Source: Hedera helix
Lineage: Eukaryota; Streptophyta; Magnoliopsida; Apiales; Araliaceae
NCBI GenBank assembly: GCA_947179155.2
Contig: OX359280.1
Location: 13,569,001 to 13,633,000 of the forward strand
DNA: 64,000 nt
Reading direction: 5' to 3'
This document shows positions 44,179 to 56,358 of this stretch, piece after piece (the first letter of the stretch is position 1; the number at the start of each line of letters is the position of its first letter). The notes beneath the pieces are model-generated. The model was not told the DNA's origin and did no database searches. It worked only from the letters and a program-made list of their open reading frames with translations. The position numbers and the translations under genes were made by a program.

Positions 44179-44345
44179 GATAGTTATCGAATTTCGGTTA
44201 CACTTTCCAACCATAAAAAAAGTGATGGAGGTACTTGAACCTAAGTCCTCGGATATTTAAGTTACACTTTATCTTTAAAAGTGGCGAGGCACCTAAACCT
44301 AAGTCCTCGGATTTACAAGTTACACTTTATCTTTAAAAGTGGGGA
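44179..44345. repeat. 58-bp tandem repeat, 2 clear copies and one weak copy
   Basis: AACCTAAGTCCTCGGAT recurs at 44238 and 44296, followed by GTTACACTTTATCTTTAAAA both times. A degenerate third copy (GGTTACACTTTCC) precedes them, directly after the pol stop. Confidence 0.85.
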
Positions 44346-44702
44346 ACGTTATGCTTTACACGTTAAAAGCAGGAATGATGTAATAAACATTATTCGATTT
44401 ATAAAATTATGATTTATTAATAAAATTGTTTAAACTTTTACTTATACTTGGATGAATTTCTTAGGTAAAAGTATGGATCAAAGTGTTAGTTTGCGGAAAC
44501 AATTTAATTTTTGCGTCATATTGCCTGGGAACATTAACCTTAATAAATTATGATGCAAGGAACAAATATATGTTGTGTCTTGAGAATTAGAGTTAAGGGC
44601 AATGATATGTATTAAAACAAAAATTGTGACAAATAAAACATGATATATAAAACTTTTGTGTGAGTTTTCAATATAGGAAGGAAAGCTACAGGAAGTCATG
44701 AT
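44346..44702. other. spacer between Tat pol and the antisense gene
   Basis: AT-rich. It lies downstream of both convergent genes and probably holds their 3' ends; no coding sequence is recognised. Confidence 0.5.
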
Positions 44703-47693
44703 CTAGAGGCCATGATACATCAAATTGGAAAGAGGTAAAGACAAGGACTCCAAATCAGCAAGGGCACTATCATGATCTTCCATGGCAGTTAAAATTCTCT
44801 TTTTAATCTCTTGAACAGTCAACTCAAACTCTTTAACTCTGGCTTTCAATTTGTCCAAGGTGTCATGAACTTTCGACAATGTCTTTGAGAGATTCTCTTG
44901 CTCTTGGTGACGAAAAGTGATTCTCGAGCGAAGCCCAATGGCACAATGACTACTAGTAATGAGGTCCATTCTGGAATGAAAGGGAGACATATCAAAATCA
45001 AAAAATGAGAGGTCATCAACCTGATATTTTATATGCTCTAGATCTTTGGTATGTAGTGACTGGAGGGAAAGATGACGCATTTCAAGAACCAAATTCGCAA
45101 GTCTGACCAATATCACGGTCTGGAAGACAGGACTGCGAAGATCGAATCGACCTAGGATATGTGGGTAACGGGTCAAGAGGCTCTCGAGAATTTCTCGACT
45201 GGGGGCAGCAATATAAAAATCTCCCAATAGGACAAACATTTCGGTTGGATTGAAGGGAGCTCTAACAAGAGATACCTTTGAAGAAACCATAGTATTTGGA
45301 GTTACGAGGTGTGTCGTAGGAGCTGGAGTGTTGAGAAGATCACTGATGTTACCAGAAGGAAGGCTGACATCCTGATAATGTTGATCAAAAGAGGCGAGAT
45401 CCCCAAAGGGTATATCTAAAGCATCCATCGCCTTAGCTTGAAAAGAAGAGAGAAAACAGAATAAGAAGCGGCAATAAATAGATAAGGGACAACAACGATA
45501 AATCTGTGATAACCCTTACTAAGTGCCCGATAGAAAGGGTTTCATAAGAAGCCTCTCCCGCAACACTATCGGCTGCACCCTCCCTTTCAGATATCCTCTC
45601 AGCAAAATCCTTCGGGGGAGGAGTGGGGTCGACAGCAGGTGAAAGATTTTCCCTCAAGGGAGTAGGAGCAGAGACCGTGACATCAACCTCATAAGAATCA
45701 CCAATGCCCTCAAGGTGGTCGGTAGATAACGCCACAGGAGGAGAAGACGGAGGAACCGTATGGTGCACAACTGGAATGGAACTAACATCAGATAGGGAGT
45801 CGTCGGCACTAAGGCTAACACATTGGTTATGAGGAGAATGAGTTTTTTCAATGGTATTACCAACAGCTTCAATAGGTTGAGAAGGTCCACATATGGTAGA
45901 GCTCACAGTCTCTTGTCTAACACCTCTTAAAATTCCTATCGGAAGGTTATCATCCTCATCCTCGTTATCCTCATCAAGGACCTAAAAATTACAGAAAACA
46001 GTAACATAAAGAGATAAGAAGATGAAGATTTAAATGTTGAAAAAAATATACTAATGTAAATTTTACCATAAGCCTTCTCCTTTGCCTAGGTGGCTCTTCA
46101 GTTGTCGGTTTGCTAGAATCATTGTCATGGGCACGTTTAGATAACCTCAATCTAAAGGTAGTGCCGGTAGTAGTATTACGCCGGATGACTTCCTGAGCAG
46201 GTGGACCTGTGGTAGTTCGAGTAGCCCTCGAACGAGTGACTCTCATGTCCTCAATAGCAAGAGGTTCTGGAGAAAGGGGGTGCCTGGATGTAGGCTCATG
46301 ATTGGGGTTAGGCCTACGCCTTAATGTCTGCCACTCAAGGAGTCAGGAGCGGGTGGGCCAATTTTCGAGACGAACATTCGATTTTGGGGTGCATAATAGT
46401 TTGGCCCATTGTGAATGGCGGGGAGGAGAAAGTGCACGGGCAGGCAAGGTGGAGTCATCCAACCACAGTTCTAGAATAATCTGCCAATAGCATCGCTCAT
46501 TTGAAGAATACCGCCCCTCTCGAGAAATATCAGGAATGACAAATGGGAAAGGGTCTTCACGAGGAAAAGATAGTCTCGGGAATTCCCATATAAAAGTCCG
46601 AGTTGTAGGGATAAAGTTGTCAATAGCCCTTTCATGATCTCCGTCAAGAGCCTCACTGTAAGGTTGATGTTAATCAAAGCCAAACTGCCTCATCACTCTA
46701 TGTGGAGAATATAACACGGCCCCATAGTCATCGTCCTCTACAGAATAAGGTAACTCTCTAGCCCTAAGGAACAAGAACCAGAGAAGTGTTGATCCCTCTA
46801 GATCCTTAATGGGTACAATGGAACGAGACACCCTCTTGTAATAATGTGGGAGATGTCCATCCTCGAGAATAATGGTGAAAGGACGAGCGACGAGGGAGGA
46901 AAAATCATCAATATAATGTCGTAGATCTGAGGTGCCCTTATGATCAATCCATCGGGCCATGCGGGGTGCAATGTTGGGTGATAAGGAAGGCGGGGATGAC
47001 TTCTTTTTCTTCCTAGATATATATGACGGAACGGCATGACTAGGAAAGCGCTCAAAGAGAAAAATCTGCAGAAACGAGCTTGGGGTAAAGCAGTTCACGT
47101 CATACCTGAGAAAATTATCAAAAAGCATCGATAAGTAAAAAAAAAATGAAAAGATAGCAGTTAAGAGAGAAGTACCTTCCAACTGATTCCTTCATGGCTA
47201 AGACAGCCTCATCCAGGCGGCGGTACATGGTTCCTAAGAAAAGAGGAGCTAGAGGGATTGATAGGCCACGAGCTAGTAAGGTAGCCGGACAGAACATGCG
47301 TGCAGAGGGTCCATCTACTGGCAAACCAGGGAAAATAAAGCGCGATAGCCACATGACCAAATAAGCTGCTAATGGATAAGAGCATGATTCTCCATGAAGA
47401 GAAAGCACTGACTCACTGTGAACTAAGCTATCCCAATTATTCGGCTTGTAATCACGAAAGAAGTACCGTACCCAAGAGAGCCAGGAGGCTTTTTGGCGGT
47501 TGGACGTCTCAAAATCTAGTAGTAGATCATCACCTTTGAATCTAGAAGTATGGGTGGATGCCCGCTTAAAGGCCTCCGTCAAGTAGAGTATACAATCAGT
47601 GTTCTTTTACAGCAGATAGGTCGGAACATAAGAGGCCGAGCCTTTGATGGGAAGGCTACAAGAACACGAGTAAAACGGTCAATATAAGCAAAA

Positions 47694-47753
<60 letters not shown>

Positions 47754-48700
47754 TATATAAAATAATAATAAACAGATGAACACGAGAAGAAATGTAAGGG
47801 CTCTCACTGATATATGGCATAGACGTCCTCTAATGTAGGGGTAAACTCCCCCCAAGCCGCAACGAAGGTGCATGTGGAAGAACACCATCGGGACAAAAGT
47901 GTGTAAAGTGCATCTTGATCCTGGTGGATGCAAAGGTCCCTACACAGCTGAATGCAGCGGAAGATACCAGCACTCTTAAGTATCTGCCCATTTTCTGGAT
48001 TACTTAATATTTCATCAGTCCAATGTTGCCACCCTTGGAGATGGTTGCAAGAGTCGGGTTGAAAGCGAACATGATTAAATGGGAATTCTTGCTTCTCTAT
48101 ACGTATACGGGGAATACTACTGGCACTAGGAGATCGCTCCCGATTTTCGCAAGTCATCGCATAGAGAAACAAACCTTCTTTGTCGGGGCGTGGAAAGGAA
48201 TGGCGGTCGTAGCTGCTAACACGATCCCAGAAAATGTCTAAAGGCCCGAAGAAAGGGGCTTTTCCCCACTCTGAGATGAAAGGAATTGGCTTAATGGCCT
48301 TGGGGCCCGTAGGACGATCATCGGAACTGGCCTGCTATGATAAAAGTTTAACAGGAGGATTCCATAAGAATGAAGGCAATTGAAAATAAAATGTTTACCA
48401 TGGTAAATATGAACTCCTTCAAGGTAGCCTTAAGACAACTTCTCTTTGATAAAACTCGACATGAACTGAGTCAGAACGCTCATATGAGTGAACTTAGTCC
48501 GAGGAAAGAGAAGTTGAGGACATCTGAAAAGAAAACATTGGATGTGAGAAAATCATATGAAAAAGGGAGCCAAAATCCCCTAGGGCTCGGCCACTTAGGG
48601 GGAGATCTATAGGTACCTTCTTTGAAGGTTTGCTAGTACGTTGATTATTTGACCCAAATGTTCCTTCGACGGGAAAAGGTATGTTTTCTTTAAAAAATCA
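44703..48700 (-). pseudogene. antisense plant mobile domain (PMD) gene inside the Tat element
   Basis: Spliced gene model read from sequence, minus strand: about 48700-48617 (tentative), about 48335-47808, 47655-47176, 47105-46067, 45981-45520 and 45431-44703, each junction GT/AG with reading frame kept. PMD hallmarks are CTFVAAWGEFTPTLEDVYAI at the end of exon 2, the LVMWLSRFIFPG and SSFLQIFLFERFP segments, and the closing YSPHRVMRQFGFD. The C-terminal exons are basic, then Ser/Pro/acidic-rich, then coiled-coil. This copy has in-frame stops at 47607-47609, 46670-46672 and near 46350, so it looks dead. The host PMD proteins MAIN and MAIL1 of Arabidopsis act in transposon silencing; extra antisense ORFs are known in Tat-type elements. 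Domain call fairly sure, exon 1 unsure. Confidence 0.7.
47698..47738. repeat. (AT)n microsatellite in a PMD-gene intron
   Basis: About 20 AT units between the exons ending 47808 and starting 47655. Confidence 0.9.
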
Positions 48701-48873
48701 AGATCCTATTAGGATGAGGTGACCTAGAAAAGAAAAAATTGAGGGCACCTAAAATGAAGAAGAAATAACCATCAAGAAAGATTCGGTATAAAAAATTATG
48801 TAAGCAATATTTATAAGATTTCAAGTATTAGGGTTATGGGAATTCAAAATTTAATAGGATGGGTAATCCTTTT
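48701..48873. other. upstream region of the antisense gene
   Basis: AT-rich DNA that probably holds the promoter of the antisense gene. It ends with the TSD CTTTT (48869-48873), so any farther promoter was displaced by the solo LTR insertion. Confidence 0.4.
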
Positions 48874-49682
48874 TGTAATATCCCATATATTTTCAAGATT
48901 TTAAATAATATCTTAATTGATTTTATTAAAGGTTAAGGTTTAAAACCTAGAATGTGAGAAGTAAGATGTGTAGAAAATGGGTAAACATTTTTTTTTTAAC
49001 ATAATTGATTTGTTAGAAATTAAATGTGAGAATATTGTATTGATGCATGTAGAGAATTTGTTAAGGAAATAAATTCAATTGAAAAGTGAAGGTGGATATA
49101 TATATGTATATACCTAAAGTGAGCTTGTTAGCCAAGTAAGAGGATGAGTAAGTTAATACTCAATTAAGCTAATAAATTAATTAGTTTAATTAAGAAGCAA
49201 GAAGGAAAGTCGTGAAATATAATTACTTAGGTTAATTATATTAGTTATGAGTTGAAGTTGTGAAAAAGCTAGGATGATTGTCTAGGATGACAATAATGTG
49301 AAGTGATTAGTTAAGTAATTAACTTAATTAATAAGTTTATGTATAGAATTCCAAAGTGAAATTAAAACAAGCCCAATATGTTAATTATTGTAAGTCTTGT
49401 TGGTAATTATAGAGAGGTCCAAATAAATTATGGATTAAAGCCTCATGGAGAGTCCAAGTAATTTAATTACTACTAGTGGAATAGCCCAAAAGAATTATAT
49501 GTGTTAGCCCAATATGGGAATACTTGTATGAAGATGGATAAGTTAATTGAGTAACCCAATATATGAATAACTACATGGGTATGAGTAATTAAATTATAAA
49601 CTCAAGTTGATGATAAAAGATAGTAAATTTAATCAAGTCAAAGTACTTGTATTAATGTGTTTTAGAATTTTGAAAATTAGCA

Positions 49683-49784
49683 CTACCGCCGCAGCGGTAG
49701 GTTTCACCGCCGCAGCGGTGAAACTCTCTGGAAAGTAAAATTTGAACTACCGCCGCAGCGGTAGTAATCACCGCCGCAGCGGTG
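49683..49784. repeat. GC-rich stem-loop cluster A, 4 copies
   Basis: The core ACCGC-CGCA-GCGGT occurs at 49683-49700, 49701-49724, 49746-49765 and 49769-49784. Copies 1 and 3 are flanked by CT...AG and copies 2 and 4 by C...G, so the outer pairs change together (T-A versus C-G); copy 2 extends to a 10-bp stem. Confidence 0.92.
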
Positions 49785-50538
49785 GAGCAGAATGTTTGAA
49801 AATTAATAAGTTATTTAATTCAAATTAAAATGCTTGTATGTATGAGCATTATTAGGGTTTTAATAAATTAAACCCAAGTTATGTTAAGTGTTAGTGTTTT
49901 ATAAACTAACTCAATTAGAGGTCCAATAGACTTATAGATAGCAAGTCTAATTGGATTATGTAATTAGATTAGTGTGAGCTAATTGGATTATATTATAAGT
50001 CCAAATGAGGTTTTGAACTAGGTCTAATAAATTAACCTAGTAGTTCTTGTAATTAATTTAACATTGATTCAAGTTATAATTAATCAAGCACAATGCTTGT
50101 TTTAATTAAATGTAACATAGGGTATTTAAAGTTAGCTCAATGTAACAAATAAATTGAGCCCAAACAAATTAAATGATGAGCCCAATAGATTTAATTCATA
50201 AGTCCATTGTGGAGCCCAAATGATAGTCAAAATTGGTCAACATTTATATATATAAGTATATATATATATAGATGTATATATGCATAATAAAGGTAATAAA
50301 AATAAAGCAAAAATGGGGGATTAATCCCATTTTGCTGAGATTTGGGGGCCCCACTTGGTGGCTTGTGCATCTATGTTGCTTATATGTCACTCAATTGGTT
50401 GCTTCTTTTACTAGCATGGATAAATTGCAAGCAACATGTCAATCAAGTAGTCATTCAAAGAAATAGTAAGCATGCTTAGGATCACTAATTAACTAGTGTT
50501 GGTTGATTAGTAGCTTAATTGGGAGGATCCTAGAGTTC

Positions 50539-50546
50539 TATAAATA
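50539..50546 (+). promoter_or_regulatory. TATA box of the solo LTR
   Basis: TATAAATA in the phrase GGATCCTAGAGTTCTATAAA; the outer LTR has the matching phrase at 55507-55528. Confidence 0.65.
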
Positions 50547-51340
50547 GAAATCACCAACACATGAGCAATGTTGGTCATTTCTATGTTTGGTAGTATTTTT
50601 AGAGAGAGGAAGAAATTCTAGAGAGAAGAGAGAGCATTGTTGGAGATTTCATCCAAAGGAAAATGCTAGAGGATGGTTAATGAGGAGTCACAAGCCAAGA
50701 TCATGTCAAGAGAAAGGAGAGCATCCATGTATAAAAGGTTAAAAAGTGTTTTAAACCCTCTTTAGTTCATTTTTATAGTTTAGATATGATTTAAACGATT
50801 AAAATGTATTTTTAACCGATCAAAAGTTATTTTGATGCTCTAGAACTATAAAACTATGATATATAGGTATATTCATGGTTCGGTATATTTATCTCATGAA
50901 TTTGTATGAGTGGTATGCAAAGAATTGAAGAAAAGTTCATTTTGTGAGTTACCGGTAAAACCTAGACGGTTAGATCTTAAATTTATTGTCAAGATGTTTT
51001 CAAAAATATGATTGAATCATGAAATATTGTAAAACAAGAAGTTATAAAGACAACAACACTTAGTTGGTGTCATTTGGATGTGTAGAGTTCCTTTTATTCA
51101 AGTTTGAACCTATAGACTCAACGATTTGTGAAGTTAGTTTTCACTTTCTCATTGTGAGCCGTTTTTAGTCCAGTTCCGTTTGAAATTTGGATTTGTGATA
51201 CAAAGAGAAATTGTAGAGGGGGAAATTCTGATGAGAATGGACTCAAGAATCACCTCAAAATGTTTCCGTATGAGGAAGTTATGGCTGTCGGAGCGTCGGA
51301 GGGTCGGGCAGTCCCCAAACTAGGGTTTCGGAAATTATGT

Positions 51341-51404
51341 ACCACCGCCGCAGCGGTGAAAACCACCGCCGCAGCGGTGAAAACCACCGCCGCAGCGGTG
51401 AAAC
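51341..51404. repeat. GC-rich stem-loop cluster B, 3 tandem copies
   Basis: Three copies of CACCGC-CGCA-GCGGTG with an AAAAC-type spacer between them, about 21-23 bp apart, just upstream of the TCCGGGTCGG tract. Confidence 0.92.
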
Positions 51405-51429
51405 ATTCTGCCAGTGACCAGTTTTAGTG

Positions 51430-51482
51430 GTCCGGGTCGGTCCGGGTCGGTCCGGGTCGGGTCGGGTCGGGTCGGTCCGGGA
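51430..51482. repeat. TCCGGGTCGG tandem tract
   Basis: About five units of TCCGGGTCGG/GTCGG in direct order. A weaker version is at 56388-56420 in the outer LTR. Confidence 0.85.
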
Positions 51483-51763
51483 TGAGTTTTTAATGAAAAT
51501 TTAAGTTGAAATACATGTAAAATGAATGTGTTTCAATACTAAACCATATATGTAAAGTTTATTAGTGACTTAATGGTATCTAAATGTATAAAATAAAGAC
51601 TAAAGTTAACACAATTAAAAAGTTAACTATTGGTAATGTTTGAAGAACATTAAAATATTATCAAATGATGAATAATATTATTATAAGATTAAGAGGTTAT
51701 TAAATGTGTAATAACTTTGGTATATGATAAAAATGTTATCAAATAATTAATGACATTAGTAGA

Positions 51764-52147
51764 TGATTAAAATATTATTAAATAGTTAATAATATTAATA
51801 AGGGATTAAAATATTATTAAATGGTTAATAATATTAATAAGTGATTAAAATATTATTAAATGGTTAATAATATTAATAAGTGAGTAAAATATTATTAAAT
51901 GGTTAATAATATTAATAAGTGATTAAAATATTATTAAATGGTTAATAATATTAAGAAGTGATTAAAATATTATTAAATGGTTAATAATATTAAGAAGTGA
52001 TTAAAATATTATTAAATGGTTAATAATATTAATAAGTGAGTAAAATATTATTAAATGGTTAATAATATTAATAAGTGATTAAAATATTATTAAATGGTTA
52101 ATAATATTAATAAGTGATTAAAATATTATTAAATGGTTAATAATATT
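51764..52147. repeat. 39-bp AT-rich tandem array, about 10 copies
   Basis: Unit GATTAAAATATTATTAAATG continuing GTTAATAATATTAATAAGT, near-identical from copy to copy. Each unit contains the palindromic core AATAATATT. A looser version of the array fills 56570-57060 of the outer LTR. Confidence 0.92.
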
Positions 52148-53276
52148 TAAACGTAGTTGTATATTATCAAAGGTAGATAATATTTTGAGGTATTTGGTAC
52201 ATTATTAATATCCAAATCATTATGTTATGTAAAAGAAGAAGGTTTAATTGAATTAAACAAATGTAAATAGTCCATTTGAGACTAATTTAGACAACTTATT
52301 GAAAGTGGGTTGTACGATGTACGTATAGTGAATGCGTAAATTGGTTAAGTGTACCTGGCATGTCCAACTAGGTTTGGGCTAGGATTTTTGTCCGGAACTT
52401 AAATGTTCATTTGTCGGACAACTAAAGAGTTAATAATTTGAAGTTAAGGTCTTAAGTTAAGACTAATTAATAGTCCTGGTAGCTAATGATTATGTCAATT
52501 CTATATATAAATTGTAGGTTGAACAAGAGACGCAACTAAGCGTAGATGGTAGAAGCTGCCAGGCAAGTTTTTCAGAACTTGCTCCTATGTGTATTAACAT
52601 GCTGCCATGTGATATTTAATTGTTGATAAGATAATCTAATGATGATTTTGTGATATGTGAAATGCATGAAGTATGATTACATGAAAAATATGTACAAGAA
52701 TAAAATAGGATTTGCTAAATGCTAGTTGGTTATTATATGAAATGCCTGAGAAGCATGATGTAAGTATAAAATGCAGAGTATATGTGAAGCATGCAATGTG
52801 TTATGTGTAACTGTTAAACTTGCTGAGCCGTCGTGCTCACTCTTGCTTAAAACCAACATTTTCAGATTGTACAAGTATTTGAAGTCTTGATAAGGATCAA
52901 GAAACAGGAATGCATATTATACTCATTGAAGGTCTAGCACGACCACTGTAGATATCAGTCTGAATTGGACAGGTAAATGATTGTGTAGTATAAGACTTTA
53001 GTTGGTATGTATTATGAGTCTTAGATACTCAAATTGATTGTAATAGAATGTCGTATCATGTATGATATTGAGACATACTAGGAATGTATAAAGATTTCGA
53101 TTCTGGAATAGAAAGAGATGTTGTGAAATTGCAAATAAATGATTATGTAGCAATTATAATATTGTTGTAATTCATGAACAATAAGGAAAAGGTAGTACCT
53201 GTGATGAACCGAGTTCGAGGTTCGAGGGACCCGGATTCGGGGTCGTCACACTTTTCCAAGCAAAAAAAAAATAAAA

Positions 53277-53278
<2 letters not shown>

Positions 53279-53343
<65 letters not shown>
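53279..53343. repeat. (AT)n microsatellite
   Basis: About 32 uninterrupted AT units, flanked by A-rich runs. Confidence 0.95.
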
Positions 53344-53348
<5 letters not shown>

Positions 53349-54074
53349 AAAAAAATTAAAAAAAAAAAGAATTTTGTTTTCCAAGGGTAAGAAGGATCTA
53401 ATTACCAAAAGATAATAAATAGGTAAAATATATATATTCCTTGATTTAGTTTTGTAAAAGTAATTAGGAAATAAAAAAATAAAGAAATAATTTTCATAAA
53501 AATAAAAAAATTCTTGGCCGCGAACTCTAAGAATTCCACGAAGGGCACGAATTCCTTACTTCCCACTAGGAATCAGACAATAAGGAATTGCCTACCGGAT
53601 TTGAATTTTCAGCTAGGATTCGGATGCCATCTAGTATTTGGAAATTAATATCATCTATGGTGATTTGCCCAATTTGAATGAAAGAAATCAATTCATTAGA
53701 AGTATATATCATGACTATTAAATTAATAAAATTAAAGGGAAAAGGTAATCCTGTAAACATATAGCCAACATAGATGATATATGCTTTTGAAAATCTTAGC
53801 ATATGCATGGATGGCCCACGGGTATACTTTTTGAAGTTTCAAAGTTAACATGATATGTGTATATGCATAATAAAGTTTTACAACTTACATGGATACTTGG
53901 AATAAAGCTTTAGACTTGGATTGCATCATAGATGTACGTATATAAAGAAGAAGAATATCCCACTAGGGTTCGAACAACTCATATATTACCGAGGGATGGA
54001 TTCGAGTGGATATATATATAATACAAAGAGGGTTTATTCGGCCCACAAGAATTGTTTATATACGTGTGTTTATG

Positions 54075-54075
<1 letters not shown>

Positions 54076-54136
<61 letters not shown>
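54076..54136. repeat. (AAT)n microsatellite
   Basis: About 20 uninterrupted units. Confidence 0.95.
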
Positions 54137-54141
<5 letters not shown>

Positions 54142-54198
54142 ATAAAATTGAAGACTAGAATTTTTGTGCACGATCGTCACTTTAAGGCATAACTCACG

Positions 54199-54211
54199 TG
54201 CAGGGGGCAAA
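54199..54211 (+). other. polypurine tract of the Tat element
   Basis: TGCAGGGGGCAAA directly precedes the 3' LTR start TGTGAGCCC. Confidence 0.85.
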
Positions 54212-54952
54212 TGTGAGCCCATGTATAAAATTAGGGTTTACATTTGACCTAATAAATTTAATGAACTAAAGCGGCTAAGACGGAAATTAATGAATAACGA
54301 GCAACGAAATAACGTAACTTGAGAGATGCTATCACAAGTCCCAAGGCAGAAGGCTCGTGGGAGCAACTCATTTTGAGAATCAATTGAGGGATTGGATTGG
54401 TGGCTAGAAGAATCGGGCGAAATGGACATTACCCGAGTAACCAGGGGTATTCTAGGAATCTCCCTATTATTAAGGGTATTTCTGGAATTTTCCCGAAGTC
54501 ACATGCTTGGCACATGACCCCTTTACTAGGAAGCTCTATAAATAGCTCCTCATCTCATATGAGGAGGGACTCTTTTTTTTTGGACTCTTGGAGAACTTGA
54601 AATCCACAAGGAGAATTCTCTCTAAATTTGTGAGAGTGGGAATATTTTAGGGACTTGTTGGTGATTCAGAATTGAGCTCTAACTTCGAGATACTCGTGAT
54701 CTCGTGATTACACTTGGATCCTTGAAGTTGAACTCGGATTCCCTCGAAATCTAACACTTGATAGAGGCTCTCGGACACCAGCGATTACGCCGGGACCCCG
54801 AGAGTTCTGCCTTGTGTTACTCGAGTAATTGTTCACCGGTTCTTCTCCCCTCTCCAATCTCCCGATTGATTCCGTATTCTTCGCAGATTTTTCGCCTCCT
54901 AAATCACGACGGAACCCTAACCCTAGCGAGGTACGAGATTTCCTCGCCTACA
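54212..54952 (+). repeat. 3' LTR of the Tat element
   Basis: 741 bp pairing with 25953-26693, followed by the TSD ATAGG (54953-54957). TATA box at 54537. Confidence 0.95.
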
Positions 54953-55520
54953 ATAGGTAACCATGTGTTGAATGTTGTAAAGAGTTAGCCACATTGTGGT
55001 TAATTGTTAGGAGATATATAAATATGTATATATAAATAAGATGAGCTTTAACTAAGGTTGGGTATTGAGTGACCAAGGTTAAGTATTGGTGATATGTTGC
55101 TAAGTTTGCACTTCACCATTTATGTTGCTTGTGTTAAAATTGATGTGTGACATTTTAAAAGTCAAATGATGGTCAAATATGAGAAAAATGCAAGTATTGT
55201 GCAAGTATAGGTGATTGTGTATACATATATTGGTGTGTATATATATGGATACTTATATAATTATATAGGACATAAAAATAAAGTCAAATTGGAGTAATAA
55301 ATTATCAAATCCCAATTTTAGGCCTCACATGGATGTGAAGCTTACTTGTTGGATGATTTTTGAGTGTAAAATGGTCCAACAACTTCCCAACCACCCTAGT
55401 CATTTATATGGTCATTCAAAAAGTCTATCAAGTGGTCATTCTATGCATAGTAAGTAAGATTAGAGCCTAATTGTCTAGTGTTGGTTGATTAAGGGCTTAA
55501 TGGGGAGGATCCTAGACTTC

Positions 55521-55528
55521 TATAAATA
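55521..55528 (+). promoter_or_regulatory. TATA box of the outer LTR
   Basis: TATAAATA, aligned with the TATA box at 50539 of the related solo LTR. Confidence 0.65.
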
Positions 55529-56342
55529 AGGAGGAGCAAAGACTTGTATAGGTTGTTTGCTCATTTGCTCAATTCACTAAAATTTAAAGAGATGAGGTTC
55601 TAAAGAGAAGTGAGAGCATGGTTGGAGAGTCTTGAGAGATATTACACTAGAAATGTATATCTAGGAAGCAAGGTAGAGTCTCTAGCAAAGTTCCTATCCA
55701 AGAGAAGGAGATCATCTAAGCGCATAAGGTTCAAAAGTGTTCTATCTCCTCTTTAGTTCATATTTATAGTCTATATATGTTTTCTATGGTCAAAATAAAT
55801 TTTCTAACCAATCAAAAGTTATTTTGATGTTCTAGAAGTCTAAAACTATGTTATATAGGTAGATTCCTAGATTGATATGTTTATTACATGTTTTGGTATG
55901 TGTGTTATGTAAATAAATGGAAGAAAAGTCCATATGGTGCTTTATCGGTAAAACCCTAGATGGTTCGATCTTAAATTTCATGTCAAAATATTTTCAAAAA
56001 TGTTATCAAACCATAAAATATTGTAAAACAAGAAGTTAGAAAGACAACAACACTGAGTTGGTGTCATTTGGATGTGTAGAGTTTATCTTATTCAAGTTTG
56101 AACCATTAACCATTAAAACCAAGGATTTGTGAAGTTAGTTTTCACTTTGTCTTTATGAGCAGTTTTTAGTCCAGTTTCGTACGAAATTTGGATTTGTGAT
56201 ATAAAGAAAAATTGTAGAGGAAGAAATTATGATGAGAATAGACTCAAAAATCATACCAAAATATTTTAAAATAAAGAAGTTATGGGTGTCGGAGCGACAG
56301 AGGGTTGTGCAGTCCAAAACGTGATTTTCTGAAAATTTGGCC

Positions 56343-56358
56343 GAGCGCCTAAGCGCTC
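56343..56358. repeat. GC-rich stem-loop of the outer LTR
   Basis: GAGCGC-CTAA-GCGCTC: a 6-bp stem and 4-nt loop in the same position relative to flanking LTR sequence as cluster B (51341-51404), but with unrelated stem sequence. Confidence 0.85.

Larger units (their letters stand above)
48874..53250 (+). mobile_element. solo LTR (4,377 bp), Tekay/Del-type, nested in the Tat element
   Basis: It starts TGTAATATCCC and ends GGGGTCGTCACA. The flanks CTTTT (48869-48873) and CTTTT (53251-53255) are a perfect TSD. It contains a TATA box at 50539, two clusters of GC-rich stem-loops (49683-49784 and 51341-51404), a TCCGGGTCGG tandem tract (about 51430-51482) and a 39-bp AT-rich tandem array (51764-52147). 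There is no coding capacity. It is related to the outer LTR (12477/54953) and, at its right end, to the minus-strand LTR at 57062. Confidence 0.92.
53256..54198. other. 3' internal spacer of the Tat element
   Basis: AT-rich, with two microsatellites and no recognised coding sequence. The 80-codon minus-strand frame at 53566 has no family signature. Confidence 0.5.
25953..54952 (+). mobile_element. Tat-lineage Ty3/gypsy element, 29 kb with two nested insertions
   Basis: LTRs of 741 bp (25953-26693 and 54212-54952) start TGTGAGCCC and end CGCCTACA. The TSD ATAGG is at 25948-25952 and 54953-54957. Subtracting the nested Copia (30432-42249) and the solo LTR (48874-53250) leaves about 12.8 kb, the large size usual for Tat/Ogre elements. 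Lineage evidence is the dual RNase H (gypsy type plus a second type), the integrase sequence and an extra antisense gene before the 3' LTR. The two LTRs differ by about 24 substitutions in 741 bp by eye (about 3%). gag-pol carries several stops and a partial RT, so it is not autonomous. Confidence 0.9.

Noticed and set aside
51341..51404. CRISPR-like array (regular short palindromic repeats)
   Set aside because: Spacers are only a few identical bases, the host is a plant and the units lie inside an LTR; these are tandem stem-loops.
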